Assembly (NCBI GenBank): GCA_900752195.1
Contig: CAADUJ010000017.1
Span: forward strand, 1-64,000
Length of the DNA stretch: 64,000 nucleotides
Direction of reading: 5' to 3'
From: an uncultured Negativicutes bacterium
Lineage (GTDB): Bacteria; Bacillota; Negativicutes; Veillonellales; Megasphaeraceae
The notes beneath the pieces are model-generated. The model was given only the letters and a program-made list of their open reading frames with translations, was not told the origin of the DNA and did no database searches. Position 1 is the first letter of the stretch. Every line of letters begins with the position of its first letter. Shown here one piece after another: positions 1-7,393 of the stretch. Both the position numbers and the translations under genes were made by a program.

Positions 1-1
1 C

Positions 2-409
2 GGCTGCATCCGCTTCCTCTGCCAGAGCGGCATGCTGTTCATCCAGCTCCCAAGCGGACGGCGGCTTTCCTATGTGAAGCCCCGGATAGGCGAGAACCGT
101 TTCGGCGGGGAATCCGTCACCTATGAGGGCGTCGGCGCAACGAAGAAGTGGGAACGGCTGGAAAGCTACGGCCCGAAGTTCGTGGAAAACATCGTCCAGG
201 GCATCAGCAGGGACATCCTCTGCTATGCCATGCAGACCTTACGATGCTGTGCTATCGTCGGCCATGTCCATGATGAACTGATCATCGAATGCAGCCGGGA
301 TGTCAGCGTCAATGCCATCTGCGAGCAGATGGGACGTACACCGTCCTGGGCTGAAGGATTGTTGCTCCGGGCAGACGGATACGAATGTGAATTTTATCAA
401 AAAGATTAA
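2..409 (+). CDS. Phage-type family A DNA polymerase, C-terminal end (partial)
   Basis: The reading frame is open to the left window edge and ends at 409, so only the last 135 residues are seen; the first ATG (32) is internal. It carries the palm motif C of family A (Pol I-like) polymerases, GHVHDELIIE near nt 260-290, whose HDE holds a metal-binding aspartate. The tail (GRTPSWAEGLLLRADGYE) is typical of the stand-alone polymerases of Firmicute prophages and integrative elements, which lack the 5' exonuclease domain. Base composition is clearly more GC-rich than the excisionase and integrase behind it, which suggests a mosaic element. Whether the polymerase is intact cannot be judged from this window. 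Confidence 0.8.
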   Translation, partial: GCIRFLCQSGMLFIQLPSGRRLSYVKPRIGENRFGGESVTYEGVGATKKWERLESYGPKFVENIVQGISRDILCYAMQTLRCCAIVGHVHDELIIECSRDVSVNAICEQMGRTPSWAEGLLLRADGYECEFYQKD

Positions 410-422
410 AATGAAACGTCAG

Positions 423-463
423 AAAACACCTTCTGCGGTGGCTACAAAGCAGGAGGTGTTTTT
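423..463 (+). terminator. Hairpin that covers the excisionase ribosome binding site
   Basis: Positions 423-436 and 449-462 form a 14-bp inverted repeat with one G-T pair and a 12-base loop. The 3' arm contains the Shine-Dalgarno AGGAGGTG, ends in a run of five T, and is followed at once by the ATG at 464. The same hairpin could terminate transcription from the polymerase gene or hide the excisionase start from ribosomes. Both readings are inference. Confidence 0.6.
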
Positions 464-682
464 ATGAACAATCAGAATGAATTTGAAAATGCAATTCCTC
501 TATTTCAACGGTTCATGCTGACTCCTAAGGAAGCCAGCGTGTACTTTCATATTGGTGAAAAGAAAATCAAAGCCCTTGCTGCAGAACGCCCAGATGCTTC
601 TTTTATAGTCTATAACGGAAGCCATTTACTTATCATCCGGAAAGAATTTGAAAAGTTTCTTTGCCAGACTTCGAGTATTTAG
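464..682 (+). CDS. xis: Excisionase of Tn916 type
   Basis: This 72-residue basic protein has a MerR/excisionase-like helix-turn-helix: FMLTPKEASVYFHIGEKKIK at residues 17-36, then a wing with ICLTIRK-like hydrophobic pattern. Tn916-family excisionases have this length and sit directly upstream of the integrase, as here. Excisionase bends the element ends and drives the integrase toward excision. The start ATG follows AGGAGGTG by five bases. That ribosome site lies inside a strong hairpin, so expression may be conditional. Identification rests on size, motif and position. Confidence 0.8.
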   Translation: MNNQNEFENAIPLFQRFMLTPKEASVYFHIGEKKIKALAAERPDASFIVYNGSHLLIIRKEFEKFLCQTSSI

Positions 683-759
683 TTGAAGGATATGAGTTGA
701 CTTATTTGCTGGCTAGAGTGATGTATAGACAAGGAAATAAGAGAAAGGAGACTGGAATT

Positions 760-2052
760 ATGCCACGTACGCAGTCGAGTATCCGCAGGGATAAGAAAAA
801 ACGAAAATTACGGCCCGGCGAAACGGTTCGGACAGATGGAAGATATCAGTTCAAATATCAGTTAAATGGAAGACCAAAGTTCTTTTACAGTTGGAAACTG
901 GAACCCACAGATCCACTACCGGCAGGGAAGAAGCCTTGCAAATCACTGAGGGAATTAGAGAAGGATTTGGAAATCCGTTCTGCTATTTGTCCTAATCGTG
1001 ATGATGATACCATGACCGTTATGGAATTAGTACAGCGTTATTTAGCTGTTAAGACAGGGGTTAAACCTAACACGAGAACGAATTATAATTTTGTTGTCAA
1101 CTTACTGGCGAAAGACCCTTTTTCGCAAAAACCTATCGGTAAGGTCAAGATGTCTGATGCCAAGTTGTGGCTAGTCAAGATGCAATCAGAAGGGAAGGGA
1201 TATAGCTCCATTCACAGCGTCCGGGGTGTTGTACGGCCAGCTTTCCAAATGGCAGTCGATGATGAAATTTTATGGAGGAACCCTTTTAATTTTGAAATGA
1301 AAGAAATCCTCATCAATGACAGTGTGAAACGAGAAGCGGTTTCCCGAAAGGATATGAGGCTCTTCTTGGAATTTTTAAAAAACGACCGACATTATAAAAA
1401 ATACTATGAAGCGATATTTATACTTTTCCACACGGGAATGCGAATTTCAGAATTTTGCGGATTGACTGTTGGGGACGTCAATATGGAGAACCGTACTATC
1501 AATGTAGATAAACAGCTTCAGCGGGATACAACAGGGAGACGCTATATTATCTCTACTAAAACAAAGGCTGGGGCTAGGATGCTGCCAATGACAGAAGAAG
1601 TATATCAGTGTTTTGCTGAAATCCTGCGGCGTCGAAAACCGCCTAGAGTTGAAACGATGATTGATGGTCATGGTAACTTCCTCTATTATGATAAAAACGG
1701 TAATCCCTTGGTAGCGATGCATTGGGAACATTATTTTGGCCGGGCCGTTAGTAAATATAACCGGATTTATCGCTACCAACTGCCGACAATCACTCCTCAT
1801 GTTTGTAGGCATACGTACTGTACCAACATGGCTCTTTCAGGGATAAGCGCCAAGACACTGCAATATTTGATGGGACACAGCGATATTTCCATCACACTCA
1901 ATGTGTATACGCATATCAAATTCGATAATGCCCAGAAAGAAGTGGAACTTGTCCAGCAGCGGCAGCAGAAAGAAATGGAAAATGTACGCAAAGAGTTAGA
2001 ACAAGTAGGTGCCATTCGGCCCAAGATTATCCCTTTCAAGAATGAAGCGTAG
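760..2052 (+). CDS. int: Tyrosine recombinase/integrase of Tn916 family
   Basis: The 430-residue product integrates and excises the mobile element. In order: an N-terminal arm-binding domain (residues about 12-75, aromatic-rich beta-sheet), a core-binding SAM-like domain (about 85-185), and the catalytic domain. The active-site set is visible: R228 in HTGMRISE, K267 or K269 in the beta-hairpin, H347 and R350 in HVCRH, H373 in GHSDIS and the nucleophile Y383 in NVYTHI. The frame is open from 661, but the ATG at 760 is chosen because GAGAAAGGAG precedes it by nine bases and the protein then has the usual family length. It lies 77 bases after the excisionase, in the normal Tn916 order. Confidence 0.93.
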   Translation: MPRTQSSIRRDKKKRKLRPGETVRTDGRYQFKYQLNGRPKFFYSWKLEPTDPLPAGKKPCKSLRELEKDLEIRSAICPNRDDDTMTVMELVQRYLAVKTGVKPNTRTNYNFVVNLLAKDPFSQKPIGKVKMSDAKLWLVKMQSEGKGYSSIHSVRGVVRPAFQMAVDDEILWRNPFNFEMKEILINDSVKREAVSRKDMRLFLEFLKNDRHYKKYYEAIFILFHTGMRISEFCGLTVGDVNMENRTINVDKQLQRDTTGRRYIISTKTKAGARMLPMTEEVYQCFAEILRRRKPPRVETMIDGHGNFLYYDKNGNPLVAMHWEHYFGRAVSKYNRIYRYQLPTITPHVCRHTYCTNMALSGISAKTLQYLMGHSDISITLNVYTHIKFDNAQKEVELVQQRQQKEMENVRKELEQVGAIRPKIIPFKNEA

Positions 2053-2069
2053 GTAAAGGAATATGCGAA

Positions 2070-2110
2070 AAAGGACTCACGGTTTCAAGACCTGTGGGTC
2101 CTTTCCTTTT
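2070..2110 (+). terminator. Terminator after the integrase
   Basis: AAAGGACTCAC (2070-2080) pairs with GTGGGTCCTTT (2094-2104) with one G-T pair, followed by a T-rich CCTTTT. It ends the excisionase-integrase transcript. Confidence 0.75.
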
Positions 2111-2127
2111 ATATGGTTTTTTAATGA

Positions 2128-2334
2128 AACCCGGCACATTTTCTGTTACAATGGAACCATGCATTTTACGCAGAAGATTTTTACGGTAGTACGGTAGTCC
2201 CTGTTTACTACCGATTTTACTACGAATGGTGGCTGAGTTATGCCGACTTATACTACTTTATGGAATATATGAGGTAAATCGCCTGGAACGGGAGAACCGC
2301 TATAATACGGCATTTAGCGGCGTAACCCGGCACA
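2128..2334 (+). repeat. 11-bp direct repeat near the element border
   Basis: AACCCGGCACA occurs at 2128-2138 and again at 2324-2334. One copy may lie in the element and one in the host flank, or the match may be chance. It is the only longer direct repeat seen in the gap that must contain the right end of the element. Confidence 0.25.
2183..2256. repeat. Cluster of GTAGT/ACTAC repeats at the element end
   Basis: ACGGTAGT occurs twice in tandem (2183-2190 and 2191-2198), CGGTAGT at 2192-2198 is inverted at 2207-2213, and ACTAC recurs at 2219-2223 and 2252-2256. In Tn916 the integrase arm domain binds short direct repeats just inside the element ends, at a similar distance after int. These repeats are therefore candidate integrase arm sites. 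The exact element end is not fixed by the sequence. Confidence 0.4.
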
Positions 2335-2352
2335 AGAAGGAGTGAAAATAAA

Positions 2353-2814
2353 GTGATCAAGATACTTTTCATCTGTCACGGCAATATTTGTCGCAGCCCT
2401 ATGGCTGAGTTTTACATGCGTCATTTAGTACATGAGCATGGACTTGATGACCAGATACTAGTTGCATCGGCAGCTACGAGCCGAGAAGAAATCGGCAATG
2501 ATATTCACTGGGGAACGAGGGAAAAACTACGGGAAAAAGGTATCCCGTTCAAGGCACATCAGGCCGTGCAGGTGACACAGAAAGATTATAATGAGTATGA
2601 TTATCTCATCATTATGGACGAGAACAATCGCCGTAATTTGGCGCGCATCGTAGGTCCTGATAGGGACTACAAGGTTTACAAGGCGATGACCTTTGCAGGG
2701 TTAAATCGGGATGTGAAAGACCCGTGGTATACAGGAGATTTCGATGCGACTTATGACGATGTAGAACAAAGCTGTAAAGGCCTATTAAAATGGCTTTTGG
2801 AAAGAAGGTCATGA
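2353..2814 (+). CDS. Low-molecular-weight protein-tyrosine phosphatase
   Basis: This 153-residue cytoplasmic enzyme hydrolyses phosphotyrosine through a cysteinyl-phosphate. The P-loop is at the N-terminus, CHGNICRS with nucleophile C8 and R14, and the general acid is D123 in KDPWYTG. Length is normal for the family. The start is GTG at 2353, preceded by AAGAAGGAGTG. It is the first chromosomal gene after the mobile element, and the element end lies only about 20-250 bases upstream, so its native promoter may have been altered; TATAAT at 2301-2306 is a possible -10 box. Confidence 0.93.
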   Translation: MIKILFICHGNICRSPMAEFYMRHLVHEHGLDDQILVASAATSREEIGNDIHWGTREKLREKGIPFKAHQAVQVTQKDYNEYDYLIIMDENNRRNLARIVGPDRDYKVYKAMTFAGLNRDVKDPWYTGDFDATYDDVEQSCKGLLKWLLERRS

Positions 2815-2927
2815 TGGAGTTATTTTCCGTTGTTCCTGCCGTACAGCCTTTCAAAATGAATCAGATAGACTGGGATACGTATAAGAGGCAATGTCTTTCA
2901 CGGCCTGAATCATATTGGAAAAAATGA
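2811..2927 (+). CDS. Possible 38-residue protein coupled to the phosphatase gene
   Basis: ATG at 2811 overlaps the phosphatase stop codon (ATGATGG), with AAAGAAGG eight bases upstream, which favours translational coupling. The predicted peptide is MMELFSVVPAVQPFKMNQID followed by a short polar tail rich in aromatic and basic residues. No family is recognised. It may be a real small protein or the stub of a decayed gene. Confidence 0.35.
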   Translation: MMELFSVVPAVQPFKMNQIDWDTYKRQCLSRPESYWKK

Positions 2928-2964
2928 AAGTGGCAAATATGCGCCATTTCAAAAGGAGAATAAA

Positions 2965-3855
2965 ATGATAAAAACGACAGTTTCTGCAACCGTATTAGCC
3001 GTGTTGTTATCCAGTTCTATTTATGCAATGGATGTAGTGTCGGAAGCATCCTTTTGCGCTAGTGGAGCTGCTGTAGCGACTCAATCGGTTATGGGCACAA
3101 CAAGAGATTCATTACGGCGCTGCCGGATGTTATTAGGTGAAACAGATGAGACAGCTTCTTTGTATGTACCTGGTGGAATAGAAAATATCTCAGCCCAAGA
3201 TCATACCCTGATTGGTCGGACTTATGAACTGCCTGTATTCGGTACAATGACGAGGGTTGCCACGTTATATGACAGGAATGGAAAGGTAAACGTTGTTACC
3301 ATTCCTTTGCCGTGCCCTAAGGCTGACGGATATAGAACGGTATTGAGGGAGTTGTATGGAAAACCTACACAAATCCAGACTATTCCCTCAGAAGGGGGAG
3401 CTACTTGGGACGAATGGACCATGGGCAAGACACGGATTCGTTTATATCAAGAATATGAGTTATCTGCATTAGAGCTGACGAGAGTTTATAAAGAACCAGC
3501 GGAAAGAGGGTCATGGATTCCTGTTGGTACACATCTTATCTATAGCGAAAAAACACGGCTTCAACCGTTGGGAAAAGCCATAATAGAACATTATGGTATT
3601 CCTGTACAATATAGGCCTAAGACTACTTACGCTTATAATTATGTCGATCTCAATGGCCGACCTTTCGGAGCCAGAGCCATCATCATGCGTCAACGTGGTG
3701 GCGGTATGGCGCCTGTTATTGTACGCTATACGTCTCATGATGGAGAATATGAGCCAGAAATCGTTTCTGATGTAGCGAATGTAATAGGCAAAGCTATTTT
3801 AGTTTCTAAAAACGATGACAATACGAAAAAGCTGACACTGCCTGTTCATGAATAA
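2965..3855 (+). CDS. Exported protein of unknown function
   Basis: The 296-residue product begins with a clear signal peptide (basic MIKTT, hydrophobic core to about residue 19, probable cleavage after SIYA-M). The mature part contains several short beta-rich stretches and four scattered cysteines but no motif I recognise. AAAAGGAGA precedes the ATG by five bases. It stands alone, between the phosphatase and a convergent zinc-ribbon membrane protein. A periplasmic or surface location is inferred; function is unknown. Confidence 0.75.
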   Translation: MIKTTVSATVLAVLLSSSIYAMDVVSEASFCASGAAVATQSVMGTTRDSLRRCRMLLGETDETASLYVPGGIENISAQDHTLIGRTYELPVFGTMTRVATLYDRNGKVNVVTIPLPCPKADGYRTVLRELYGKPTQIQTIPSEGGATWDEWTMGKTRIRLYQEYELSALELTRVYKEPAERGSWIPVGTHLIYSEKTRLQPLGKAIIEHYGIPVQYRPKTTYAYNYVDLNGRPFGARAIIMRQRGGGMAPVIVRYTSHDGEYEPEIVSDVANVIGKAILVSKNDDNTKKLTLPVHE

Positions 3856-3892
3856 CGGAAGCATCAGCTAACGTTGAAAGAAATCGTTTTTT

Positions 3893-4609
3893 TTAATGAT
3901 AGAAAAGGACAATAAGACTGAGTATAAAAGATATTAAAATGGGCTTAATGCTTATGAAATACAGTGAGATAAAAGTTCCTACTACCATGAACATCATGGT
4001 TACCGGCTCTAATATGTAGAAGAATATCATTCCAAAAATCCATAAGAGGATTATTATTCCTGTATAGACCGTACTAGGTCCAGTAAGTGCCACCTGTTTT
4101 TCCGGTATGAATTGTGTATGAGTGACGGCTGTCACATTTTCCTGTGTGCCAGGGAAGGCAGCCGCCTTTTTTTGTATTTCATGAAGGGGCAATTCGTTTC
4201 CTTGTACATCAAGATTGGATGCTCTGTTTCCCCGTGTATCTATGGTCTTATTCGGGTCATCTCCTACGCGATAAGGTGAATAATATTGATTACGCGTGCC
4301 CTTTTCGGCTTTGAAGTTATATGACAGCAGTGGAATAGGTGTAATGCTTGAAAGGTACAAGGGATCTGCAAAAACGTCCATGTAGGCTGTAAGAAGAGAT
4401 GGCTTTTGCGATTCTTCTTTCGGCAATGACGTGTCTTCATACAATTCTTGTGGTTCTTCATACATAAGGTCACAGTCGTCATCATAGATGGGGCTGAAGA
4501 GATCGTCATAGAGGGCATCATCAAGGGGTGTTTCCTGGCCACATTGCACGCAATATTCGTCATCTTCATCTAATTCCCAACCGCAGTTCGGGCAATACCG
4601 ATGGCTCAT
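3893..4609 (-). CDS. Zinc-ribbon membrane protein
   Basis: The 238-residue product opens with a four-cysteine zinc ribbon, CPNCGWELDEDDEYCVQCG (residues 6-24). A long acidic and polar linker follows, then two to three hydrophobic segments in the last 60 residues, ending in a short FYH tail. This is the common zinc-ribbon plus membrane-anchor layout of uncharacterised Firmicute proteins. AAGGAGGG lies upstream of the ATG. A truncated copy of its zinc-ribbon head is found at 25083-25193. Function is unknown. Confidence 0.75.
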   Translation of the reverse strand: MSHRYCPNCGWELDEDDEYCVQCGQETPLDDALYDDLFSPIYDDDCDLMYEEPQELYEDTSLPKEESQKPSLLTAYMDVFADPLYLSSITPIPLLSYNFKAEKGTRNQYYSPYRVGDDPNKTIDTRGNRASNLDVQGNELPLHEIQKKAAAFPGTQENVTAVTHTQFIPEKQVALTGPSTVYTGIIILLWIFGMIFFYILEPVTMMFMVVGTFISLYFISIKPILISFILSLIVLFYH

Positions 4610-5098
4610 TAAAATCCCTCCTTACACGGTGCGTCAAGTCTAGTCTATTCTTATCTTTAGTATACCTCATATGATAGGACTTTGCTATAGAAGATAGGCT
4701 TTTCGTGGTTCATTGCAACATAAAAGGGGATGCCCGTTTTCTCATGGTATGGGTCTTTATATCTAAGATAGATGGTTCTAGTTAAGTTCCAAATTGTGTG
4801 TAGATTCCTTTTAGGCAGTTTCTACATTACACAGCTCGTTCAATTCAGCCAAATCACCTTGGTGGAATTCCCTACGGTGAAAAAAGGAATTTTTGACGGT
4901 GACGGAAGGTGTTTATTGTATCATAAACAGGCGGATCTGGTTCTGCCATAGACATGCATCAGTTGTCCACAGTGAGGGCAGAAAAAATCGGTATGGTCTT
5001 TCTGGATGGTGACCACCCATGCCGTGGAATTGTCTAAAGAATCTTTAGGGAGCCAAACAAGGTAAAAAACAGGAAGAACTATATATGTTAGTTTACCA
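4610..5098. other. Intergenic stretch with a minus-strand zinc-ribbon remnant
   Basis: On the minus strand a frame ending at the stop at 4921-4923 reads through a CPHCG motif (about 4960-4990) and stays open for some 65 codons to near 5135, but it has no ATG or usable start and overlaps the metA promoter. It looks like a gene remnant, perhaps the zinc-binding head of a transposase or regulator. Nothing else is recognised here. Confidence 0.3.
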
Positions 5099-5127
5099 TT
5101 GAAAACATTTTGTTTTAGAGGTATAAT
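5099..5127 (+). promoter_or_regulatory. Promoter of metA
   Basis: TTGAAA (5099-5104), 17 bases, TATAAT (5122-5127). This is a near-consensus housekeeping promoter. The leader to the metA start is only about 35 bases, which leaves no room for a SAM riboswitch or T-box. Confidence 0.75.
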
Positions 5128-5169
5128 AAAGCATTAAACTTTTTGTATTTTGCCAAAGGGGGAAGCAAA

Positions 5170-6096
5170 ATGCCAATTAAAATACCTAATAATCTTCCAG
5201 CAACACATATTCTTGAGGGGGAGAATATCTTTGTTATGGATTCTGATCGTGCTTATCATCAAGATATCCGGCCACTGCGCATCCTCATATTGAATCTCAT
5301 GCCGCTGAAGACGACGACAGAAATACAATTACTACGTCTCTTAGGTAATACGCCTCTTCAAGTAGAAGTCGATTTTATTTATACAGAATCGTATACGCCG
5401 AGCCACACGCCACAACAATACCTTACCGAATTCTATGGAACGTTTTCGCAAGTGAAACACAAAAAATATGATGGCATGATCATCACAGGGGCTCCTGTAG
5501 AAAATTATGAATTTGAAGAGGTCGCCTATTGGGATGAAATGAAAGAAATCATGGAATGGAGCAAAACCCATGTATACTCGGTCTTTCACATCTGTTGGGG
5601 AGCGCAAGCGGGGTTGTATTACCATTACGGTATTCCTAAATATTCAGTTCCAGAAAAAATTTTTGGAGTCTATAAACATCACTTGTGCGTAAAGCATGAG
5701 AAGTTATTGCGCGGATTTGATGATGAATTTTATGTACCCCATTCGCGATACACAGAGGAGCGTAAGGAAGATATCCTTACGGTACCGGAGCTTACGATAC
5801 TGGCTGAAGCAGAAGGCGATGCCCGTGTCTATGCGATTGCTAATCTTCAAAAACGCCAATTCTTCATAACCGGTCATGCAGAGTATGATCCGTTGACACT
5901 AAAACAAGAATACGATCGTGATGTGGCAGCAGGCCTGCATCCTAAGATTCCGCAAAACTATTATCCTGATGACGATCCGACAAAAGAGCCCATTGTCCGT
6001 TGGCGTTCAGTAGCCCATTTATTATTTGCTAATTGGCTCAACTACTACGTTTACCAGGAAACGCCTTATGAATTGGAAAATCTTCATAAAGAGTAA
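5170..6096 (+). CDS. metA: Homoserine O-acyltransferase MetA (predicted acetyltransferase)
   Basis: The 308-residue enzyme acylates homoserine, the first committed step of methionine synthesis. It has the glutamine-amidotransferase-like MetA fold with nucleophile C142 in HICWGAQ and the His/Glu pair H236 and E238 in GHAEYD. Residue 111 is Glu (GAPVEN). In the family, Glu here goes with acetyl-CoA use and Gly, as in E. coli, with succinyl-CoA, so this protein is probably an O-acetyltransferase despite the usual name. The frame is open from a TTG at 5143, but ATG 5170 follows AAAGGGGGA at good spacing and matches the family start MPIKIP. Confidence 0.95.
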   Translation: MPIKIPNNLPATHILEGENIFVMDSDRAYHQDIRPLRILILNLMPLKTTTEIQLLRLLGNTPLQVEVDFIYTESYTPSHTPQQYLTEFYGTFSQVKHKKYDGMIITGAPVENYEFEEVAYWDEMKEIMEWSKTHVYSVFHICWGAQAGLYYHYGIPKYSVPEKIFGVYKHHLCVKHEKLLRGFDDEFYVPHSRYTEERKEDILTVPELTILAEAEGDARVYAIANLQKRQFFITGHAEYDPLTLKQEYDRDVAAGLHPKIPQNYYPDDDPTKEPIVRWRSVAHLLFANWLNYYVYQETPYELENLHKE

Positions 6097-6186
6097 TAAA
6101 GGCGTCGTATGTCGACGTTCATATAGTACATAATTAGGATGACAATGGGGTGAAGAGAATCGGTCCTACTACGGACAATCTTGTAT

Positions 6187-6220
6187 AAAAACAGCCTAAT
6201 GATTTCATTGGGCTGTTTTC
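6187..6220 (+). terminator. Terminator after metA
   Basis: AAAACAGCC (6188-6196) pairs with GGCTGTTTT (6211-6219). It lies about 90 bases after metA. Confidence 0.75.
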
Positions 6221-6279
6221 CCATGTTTACAGAGACCTTTTCTTAGGTAGAATGGGACCACTTGTTCGGCGGCCTTTAA

Positions 6280-6308
6280 TTGAAATTTAAATTTGAATTT
6301 GATATAAT
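6280..6308 (+). promoter_or_regulatory. Promoter of the exporter operon
   Basis: TTGAAA (6280-6285), 17 bases, TATAAT (6303-6308). A 12-bp palindrome AAATTTAAATTT (6283-6294) overlaps the -35 box and spacer and could be an operator, although simple AT-rich sequence can do this by chance. Confidence 0.7.
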
Positions 6309-6352
6309 ATAACCATATAAATCCATCGGGTATGGCAGTGAGGAGGATTGCG

Positions 6353-7333
6353 ATGAACGGAAGCAAAAGAAGAAAAATTGGCATCCTGGTAGTACTTGTA
6401 GTTGTAATAGCAATAGGGGGATTTTTTTGGTACCGCTACACAACGCGCACCGAGCCCCTGGTACTTTATGGAAATGTAGACATCCGCGAAACCCAGCTCG
6501 CTTTTAATGCGACAGAACGTATCGAAACGTTAAACGTTGATGAAGGTGACAGGGTTAAGAAGGGGGATGTATTGGGGGAACTGAATACCGAGGCATTGCA
6601 ATTGGCTATTTCGAAATGTAAAGCAGATATCCGTACGCAACAAGCCGTATTGGATAAAGCCATCACTGGTTCTCGTCCAGAAGACATTGCACAAGCCCAG
6701 GCGAGTGTCAGAGAAGTTCAGGCAAAGGTAGAGAATGCAGAAGTATCCTATCGCCGTATGGAAAGCTTGTTTGCCAGCGGTGCTGTAAGCCAGCAGACGC
6801 GAGATGATGCAGAAGAAAAATATAAAGCAGCACTTGCATCTTTGCACAATGTACAAGCGGCGCGTGACGAAGCCGTAAATGGGAGCCGCCTGGAAGATAT
6901 ACAAGCACAGCAGGCAACCGTAGACAGTTTAAAAGAACAGTTAAAAACATATGAGTACCAGTTATCGCAGGCTACGTTGGTAGCACCGCAAGATGGTGTA
7001 ATCCGCTCACGGCTTTTAGAAGTAGGAGATATGGCATCTGCTAATAAACCAGTCTTTTTACTTAGTATTGATACGAAAAAATGGGTTCGCGTGTATGTAC
7101 CAGAAACCCGCTTAGGAGAACTGCATGAAGGAAAGACAGCACGCGTACACATTGACAGTCAAAAGGAAACCTTGAAGGGACAAGTAGGGTATATTTCTGA
7201 TACGGCAGAATTTACACCGAAAAATGTACAGACTGAAGAATTACGGACATCACTTCTTTACGAAGTCCGCGTCATGGTAGATGATCCTGATAATGTATTG
7301 CGCCTGGGTATGCCGGCAACTGTCTCGTTTTAA
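6353..7333 (+). CDS. HlyD-family membrane fusion protein (YbhG-like)
   Basis: This 326-residue periplasmic adaptor links an inner-membrane ABC exporter to the envelope. It has an N-terminal membrane anchor (residues about 9-27), a biotinyl-lipoyl half-domain (VDEGDRVKKGDVLGEL), a long alpha-helical hairpin with coiled-coil heptads (about 80-205), the second lipoyl half (VAPQDGVIRSRLLEVGD) and a beta-barrel domain. ATG 6353 is preferred over the in-frame ATG 6332 because GAGGAGG lies six bases before it. It heads an operon with a double ATPase and two permeases, the content of E. coli ybhGFSR. The substrate is unknown; in E. coli the homologous system has been tied to drug tolerance and cation export. 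Confidence 0.88.
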   Translation: MNGSKRRKIGILVVLVVVIAIGGFFWYRYTTRTEPLVLYGNVDIRETQLAFNATERIETLNVDEGDRVKKGDVLGELNTEALQLAISKCKADIRTQQAVLDKAITGSRPEDIAQAQASVREVQAKVENAEVSYRRMESLFASGAVSQQTRDDAEEKYKAALASLHNVQAARDEAVNGSRLEDIQAQQATVDSLKEQLKTYEYQLSQATLVAPQDGVIRSRLLEVGDMASANKPVFLLSIDTKKWVRVYVPETRLGELHEGKTARVHIDSQKETLKGQVGYISDTAEFTPKNVQTEELRTSLLYEVRVMVDDPDNVLRLGMPATVSF

Positions 7334-7393
7334 CTGACTGGTCGGAAATAGAAAAGAACGTTTGTAAGGCCAGATAAAGAGGAGAAAGCAAGG

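Noticed and set aside
661..759. Upstream start of the integrase at TTG 661
   Set aside because: It overlaps the excisionase gene, has no ribosome site, and adds residues not seen in the family; ATG 760 is well supported.
5128..5169. SAM riboswitch or T-box before metA
   Set aside because: The promoter leaves a leader of only about 35 bases, with no such structure.
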